Of a stretch of DNA of 9,226 nt, positions 6,620 through 9,226 are shown piece after piece. The notes below the pieces were generated by a model. The model had not been told where the DNA came from. It saw only the letters and a program-made list of their open reading frames with translations, and did no database searches. The translations under genes and the position numbers were made by a program. Source of the DNA: an uncultured Actinomycetes bacterium. Lineage in GTDB: Bacteria; Actinomycetota; Thermoleophilia; Gaiellales; F1-60-MAGs149. Where the stretch lies: contig CAJCBN010000457.1 of NCBI GenBank assembly GCA_903960645.1, positions 1 to 9,226 on the forward strand. Reading direction: 5' to 3'. Position 1 is the first letter of the stretch; every line of letters begins with the position of its first letter.

Positions 6620-7306
6620 CTACGGCGCGAGCAGGACGCTGCCAGCGCGCACGAGCGTGGCGCCTTCCTCGACCGCGACCTCGAAATCCTGACTGGTGCC
6701 CATCGAGAGTCGGTCGAAGCCATGCGTGCCGCTCCAGCGCTCTGCTGCTTGTGCCGCAAGGTCGCGCAGGGCCGCGAAGGCCGCGCGCGAGCCCTCGGCA
6801 TCCTCAGCGAACGCGGGCATCGTCATCAGACCCGTCACGTTCACGTTGGTCAATGGAGCGAGCAGCTCGAGCAGCGCGTCGAGCTCGTTCGGGGCGACAC
6901 CGTCCTTGTCCGGGTCGCCGGCCGTGTTGACCTCCACGAGCACGTCCTGCGGAGCGGGCGAGCGGCTCTCGAGCTGCGCGGCGGTGGACTCCGTGAAGAG
7001 CGAGTGGATCAGGCTGACGCGACCCGCGATCTCCTTGACCTTGCGGCTCTGCAGGTGGCCGATGAAGTCCCACGTGAACAGCTCGCCGTAGGCGTCCTGT
7101 TTCGCGACGAGCTGATCGGTGCGGTTCTCCCCGACGCGCGTGATACCCGCCGCGTGCAGGAGAGGCAGGTCCTCAATCGCGAGGTACTTGACCGCCGCGA
7201 CGATCTCGATCTCGCCCGGGTCGCGCCCGGCGCGCGCGGCCGCGGCGGCGATGCGCTCGCGCGTGTGGGCCACCCCCGCCTTCACGTCATCAGGATTCCT
7301 CGACAT
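6620..7306 (-). CDS. yggS: YggS family pyridoxal phosphate homeostasis protein
   Basis: A 228-residue single-domain fold-type III PLP-binding protein. The PLP lysine is K40 in IVAAVKYL (most homologues read VxKT at this point). GENRTDQL, WDFIGHLQSRK and LSMGTSQDFEVAVEEG are conserved family motifs, and the C-terminus VRAGSVLL corresponds to the usual VRIG phosphate-binding segment. The family buffers PLP and affects amino acid balance; no enzyme activity is established. I chose the ATG at 7306 because GAGGAG lies four bases upstream of it. An in-frame GTG at 7318 would put that site inside the coding region. The gene overlaps the 3' end of pgeF by 17 bp, and its ribosome site is inside pgeF, so the two are an operon with likely translational coupling. 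Confidence 0.92.
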   Translation of the reverse strand: MSRNPDDVKAGVAHTRERIAAAAARAGRDPGEIEIVAAVKYLAIEDLPLLHAAGITRVGENRTDQLVAKQDAYGELFTWDFIGHLQSRKVKEIAGRVSLIHSLFTESTAAQLESRSPAPQDVLVEVNTAGDPDKDGVAPNELDALLELLAPLTNVNVTGLMTMPAFAEDAEGSRAAFAALRDLAAQAAERWSGTHGFDRLSMGTSQDFEVAVEEGATLVRAGSVLLAP

Positions 7307-8072
7307 CAGGCTCCTCACGGTAGGCGATGACGCCCTGGCGGCCCGTCGTCGCCCCGTCGCGGCGATACGAGAAGAAGCTGCCCGCGTCGCTGATCGTGCA
7401 GAGGCCTGCGATCTCGATCGCGTCGGGCGAGAGGCCTGCCTGCATCAGCGCGGTACCCGCTGCGGCCGCGAGATCGGCGGTGCCGCCCGTCGCGGCGCGC
7501 TCCCCGAAGCGCTCGCGCAGCTGCACCGCGACCTCCTCCCCCACCTCGTACGCGAGCGGGCCCGCACAGGGCCCGACGGCGGCGGCGTACGCTCCCGGCC
7601 CGAGCGCGGCGACGGTCTCCTCGATCACGCCGGCCACGAGGCCCTTCCAGCCCGCGTGGACGACTGCCACCGAAGAGCCGTCGAGGGCGGCGATCACGAT
7701 CGGCACGCAGTCGGCCGACAGCGCGACGAGCGCCCGTTCGAGCTCGCGCGTGATCAGCGCATCGGCCTGCGGCAGCTCGCCCTGCGGGTCGAGGAAGCCG
7801 CCGAGCAGCGGCTCGGCAATGCGGACGACGCTGCCGTGCACCTGATGGTTCAACACCGTGCGGGCCGGATCGGCGCCCACGGCGGCACACAGGCGCCGGC
7901 GGTTCTCCGCCACTGCGGCACGCTCGTCGCCCGTCGTGAAGCCGAGGTTGAGCGATGCGAACGGCCCCTCAGAGACGCCGCCGCGGCGGCTCGTGAAGGC
8001 CGCGACGATGCCCGCCGGGCCCTGCCAGCGCAGGAGCGGGAAGGCCGCGAAACTGTCCCAGACGAGGGGCAT
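7290..8072 (-). CDS. pgeF: Multicopper polyphenol oxidase / purine nucleoside phosphorylase family protein (YfiH/PgeF)
   Basis: A 260-residue protein of the YfiH (DUF152) family. The zinc-binding catalytic triad is visible: H79 in NHQVHG, C122 in SADCVPI and H139 in VVHAGWKG. Further family motifs are RRGGVSEGPFASLNLG (29-44), ADALIT (103-108), GPCAGPLAYEVG and the C-terminal SFFSYRRDG followed by TTGRQG. In E. coli the homologue edits misincorporated L-Ser in peptidoglycan precursors; other homologues act on purine nucleosides. Either could apply. The frame stays open to 8348, but the family N-terminus begins at the ATG at 8072, six bases after a TACCCT -10 box. It heads the pgeF-yggS unit. 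In many actinobacteria ftsZ lies just upstream, but here a divergent M50 protease gene occupies that place. Confidence 0.92.
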   Translation of the reverse strand: MPLVWDSFAAFPLLRWQGPAGIVAAFTSRRGGVSEGPFASLNLGFTTGDERAAVAENRRRLCAAVGADPARTVLNHQVHGSVVRIAEPLLGGFLDPQGELPQADALITRELERALVALSADCVPIVIAALDGSSVAVVHAGWKGLVAGVIEETVAALGPGAYAAAVGPCAGPLAYEVGEEVAVQLRERFGERAATGGTADLAAAAGTALMQAGLSPDAIEIAGLCTISDAGSFFSYRRDGATTGRQGVIAYREEPDVEES

Positions 8073-8078
8073 GCCGTG

Positions 8079-8084
8079 AGGGTA
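8079..8084 (-). promoter_or_regulatory. pgeF -10 box, leaderless type (GGTACCCT)
   Basis: On the minus strand TACCCT preceded by CCGG is followed by six bases (CACGGC) and then the ATG at 8072. It is one of two AGGGTACC copies, 15 bp apart, in the 38-bp divergent gap. Confidence 0.6.
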
Positions 8085-8093
8085 CCGGGGGTC

Positions 8094-8103
8094 AGGGTAC
8101 CCT
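8094..8103 (+). promoter_or_regulatory. M50 gene -10 box within the palindrome AGGGTACCCT, leaderless type
   Basis: TACCCT (8098-8103) is preceded by GG and followed by seven bases (GCGGGAG) and the ATG at 8111. The decamer is a perfect palindrome, so it also presents TACCCT to the minus strand, giving pgeF a possible second upstream -10 box. Confidence 0.55.
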
Positions 8104-8110
8104 GCGGGAG

Positions 8111-8809
8111 ATGTTCGGCAATATCGACTCCGCCTTCTCGGCCGCGAACCTCGAGCTGCTCGCGTTCCTGCTGCCGATCTTGGTCGTCTCCATGGTCTTG
8201 CACGAGATGGCCCACGGGTACGTCGCCAATCGCCTCGGCGACCCGACGGCACGCATGCTTGGCCGTCTGTCGCCGAACCCGGCCCGCCACGTCGACCCGC
8301 TGGGCTCGGCGATGTTCGCGATCTCATGGATCGCCTCGGGTGGCACATTCCTGTTCGGCTGGGCCAAGCCGATCCCCGTGCAGCCGCGCTTCTTCAACCA
8401 TCCCCAGCGCGGCTTTGCCATCGTCGCGATCGCCGGTCCGCTCACCAACATCCTGATCGCGTACGTGCTCGCCATCGTGCTGTCCGTGACGAACCTCGTG
8501 ACGTTCGGTCCCGGCGACGCGCTCTACTCGGTCGGCGATCCCAGCCTCGCCCAGCGCATCCTGATCCAGGCGTTCCTGCTGAACATCTGGCTGGCCGTCT
8601 TCAACATGCTCCCGATCCCGCCGCTCGACGGCAGTCGCGTCATCGGCGCCTTCATGCCGCGCCAGATGTACGCCGCGTGGGCCCGCCTCGACCAGTACGG
8701 GATGTTCTTCCTGATCGGCCTGATCTTCTTCTTCCGCCCCCTGCTGGACGTCGTGTCGGCCCTGACCGACCCGATCGCCACGACCCTGCTCAAGCTGGCG
8801 GGCGTATGA
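8111..8809 (+). CDS. Site-2 protease family (M50) integral membrane zinc metalloprotease
   Basis: A 232-residue membrane protein with the compact bacterial S2P-like core. The zinc motif HEMAH (H31-H35) lies at the end of the first hydrophobic helix. ARHVDPLG (58-65) and FGWAKPIPVQP (82-92) follow, then AGPLTN (108-113) at a second helix, and NMLPIPPLDG (165-174) carrying the third metal ligand D173. A final hydrophobic helix is at about 195-210. There is no PDZ or CBS domain, so it belongs to the small, minimal group with unknown substrates; family members cut membrane-embedded proteins in signalling or clearance. The predicted start follows a -10 box by seven bases. It overlaps a 32-residue membrane peptide gene by four bases and diverges from pgeF. 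Confidence 0.9.
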   Translation: MFGNIDSAFSAANLELLAFLLPILVVSMVLHEMAHGYVANRLGDPTARMLGRLSPNPARHVDPLGSAMFAISWIASGGTFLFGWAKPIPVQPRFFNHPQRGFAIVAIAGPLTNILIAYVLAIVLSVTNLVTFGPGDALYSVGDPSLAQRILIQAFLLNIWLAVFNMLPIPPLDGSRVIGAFMPRQMYAAWARLDQYGMFFLIGLIFFFRPLLDVVSALTDPIATTLLKLAGV

Positions 8810-8904
8810 GCCGCTCGACACCGTTGCTCTGGGCGGGCCTGTTCGCGTTGGTCGTCGCCGTTGTGTTCCTCGGGTTCGGCCTCGTCGCCGGCTCGGGCAG
8901 CTGA
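8806..8904 (+). CDS. Predicted 32-residue single-pass membrane peptide
   Basis: An ATG overlapping the M50 stop as ATGA opens a 33-codon frame ending in TGA at 8902-8904. The peptide has a short Ser/Arg N-terminus (MSRSTP), one hydrophobic stretch (about residues 7-28, rich in Leu, Val, Phe, Ala and Gly) and a Gly/Ser tail. The four-base overlap suggests translational coupling to the protease. It could be a substrate, regulator or accessory subunit, or a degenerate remnant. I recognise no family. The stop codon is already part of the first terminal palindrome, so nothing separates gene end from hairpin. Confidence 0.5.
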   Translation: MSRSTPLLWAGLFALVVAVVFLGFGLVAGSGS

Positions 8905-8933
8905 CGTTTTTGGACCCGGGTCCAGAAACGTCA
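8902..8933 (+). terminator. Loopless palindrome, copy 1 of a tandem pair
   Basis: A 32-bp palindrome centred between 8917 and 8918 (core TGGACCCGGGTCCA). All pairs match except one T/G position at 8910 and 8925. In RNA from the plus strand this is an allowed U-G pair; in RNA from the minus strand it is a C-A mismatch. It starts on the stop codon of the small membrane peptide. Its place between convergent genes fits termination or 3'-end protection, though there is no U-tract after the stem. Confidence 0.6.
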
Positions 8934-8940
8934 ATTTCCT

Positions 8941-8968
8941 ACGTTTTTGGACCCGGGTCCAGAAACGT
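8941..8968 (+). terminator. Loopless palindrome, copy 2 of the tandem pair
   Basis: A 28-bp palindrome centred between 8954 and 8955, with the same single T/G position as copy 1. The 29 bases 8941-8969 are identical to 8904-8932, and only eight bases (AATTTCCT) separate the copies. It ends directly at the stop codon of the minus-strand CCA/poly(A) polymerase-type gene, so the convergent gap consists almost wholly of the two palindromes. Confidence 0.6.
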
Positions 8969-9226
8969 CTACTGCTCGCGCAGCCAGACCAGCTGCGCGT
9001 TGCGATCGTCGGCGACGGAGCCGTCGATGCGGGCGCGGCGCAGCTCGACCAGCAGGCGCCCCACGTCGGGGCCCTCTGTGCCGGACTCCCGCATGACATC
9101 GCTGCCGTCGATCGCCAACGCGATGTGGCGCAGACGTCCGAGGTAGCGTGCCGCCTCGTCGCCACCGGCCGCGACGACCGCCTCGATCGGGACGCGGGCG
9201 CAGGCCGTATCGACGTCGGCATCGGC
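8969..9226 (-). CDS. CCA tRNA nucleotidyltransferase / poly(A) polymerase family protein, C-terminal part
   Basis: The minus strand is open from the window edge to the TAG at 8969-8971, giving 85 C-terminal residues; the start lies beyond the window. The end of the protein reads LAIDGSDVMRESG, then EGPDVGRLLVELRRARIDG and VADDRNAQLVWL. This corresponds to the conserved C-terminal segment of the CCA-adding/poly(A) polymerase family (consensus type: G-x-D-L-M, G-P-x-V-G-x-x-L, D-G-x-x-x-x-R). The catalytic nucleotidyltransferase head is outside the window, so CCA-adding cannot be told from other members, and a degenerate or HD-fused version cannot be excluded. Confidence 0.7.
   Translation of the reverse strand, partial: ADADVDTACARVPIEAVVAAGGDEAARYLGRLRHIALAIDGSDVMRESGTEGPDVGRLLVELRRARIDGSVADDRNAQLVWLREQ

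Noticed and set aside
6583..6801. Longer sepF start (to 6801)
   Set aside because: The extension lies antisense... on the yggS coding strand in another frame and lacks SepF similarity. The conserved membrane helix begins at the ATG at 6582.
8073..8348. Longer pgeF start (to 8348)
   Set aside because: The extra residues are low-complexity Arg/Ser/Pro sequence antisense to the M50 gene, and the family N-terminus plus the -10 box support the ATG at 8072.
7119..8456. Long plus-strand open frame of 445 codons
   Set aside because: It is antisense to yggS and pgeF and then overlaps the M50 gene in another frame; all three real genes carry conserved motifs.
8904..8969. Two identical 29-base repeats separated by 8 bases, superficially like a small CRISPR
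   Set aside because: There are only two copies, the spacer is far too short, the repeats are full palindromes, and no cas genes are present.

Overview
The window is GC-rich, densely packed bacterial DNA. SepF, YggT, pgeF and yggS as neighbours, the very high GC content and the prevalence of apparently leaderless promoters all suggest an actinobacterium. A deep-branching class such as Thermoleophilia is possible, but that is inference only; no rRNA or other decisive marker is present.

Layout. (1) Positions 2-2065 (+) hold the 3' part of a gene for a large, probably exported protein: seven 40-residue beta-propeller repeats joined to a C-terminal SUMF1/FGE-type domain. (2) It converges, across a hairpin, on proC-yggT (minus, 3205 to 2127). 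(3) A GFA-family zinc protein (+, 3238-3651) diverges from proC and runs tail to tail, 6 bp apart, into a class I glutamine amidotransferase hydrolase (puuD-like, minus, 4380-3658). (4) A glutamine-synthetase-family ligase lies upstream on the same strand (5974-4634). The pair looks like the 'add gamma-glutamate / remove gamma-glutamate' halves of an amine-utilisation route. (5) sepF, yggS and pgeF follow on the minus strand (6582-6028, 7306-6620, 8072-7290). (6) Diverging from pgeF are an M50 site-2-type protease and a coupled 32-residue membrane peptide (+, 8111-8904). (7) Two tandem palindromes separate these from the C-terminal end of a CCA-adding/poly(A) polymerase-family protein (minus, 8969 to beyond 9226).

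Functionally, pgeF, yggS, sepF, proC and yggT are the usual companions of the ftsZ end of the division cluster. Here that cluster is split by the GS/hydrolase/GFA genes and no ftsZ is in view. The two non-routine themes are promoter architecture and palindromes. Six genes have a TAnnnT -10 box only 6-7 bp before the ATG, five of them preceded by GG, which predicts leaderless mRNAs. Three loopless CCCGGG-centred palindromes lie between genes, one of them perfect over 46 bp and placed directly upstream of the puuD -10. I see no CRISPR array, insertion sequence, tRNA or rRNA, and no clear new defence or mobile system.
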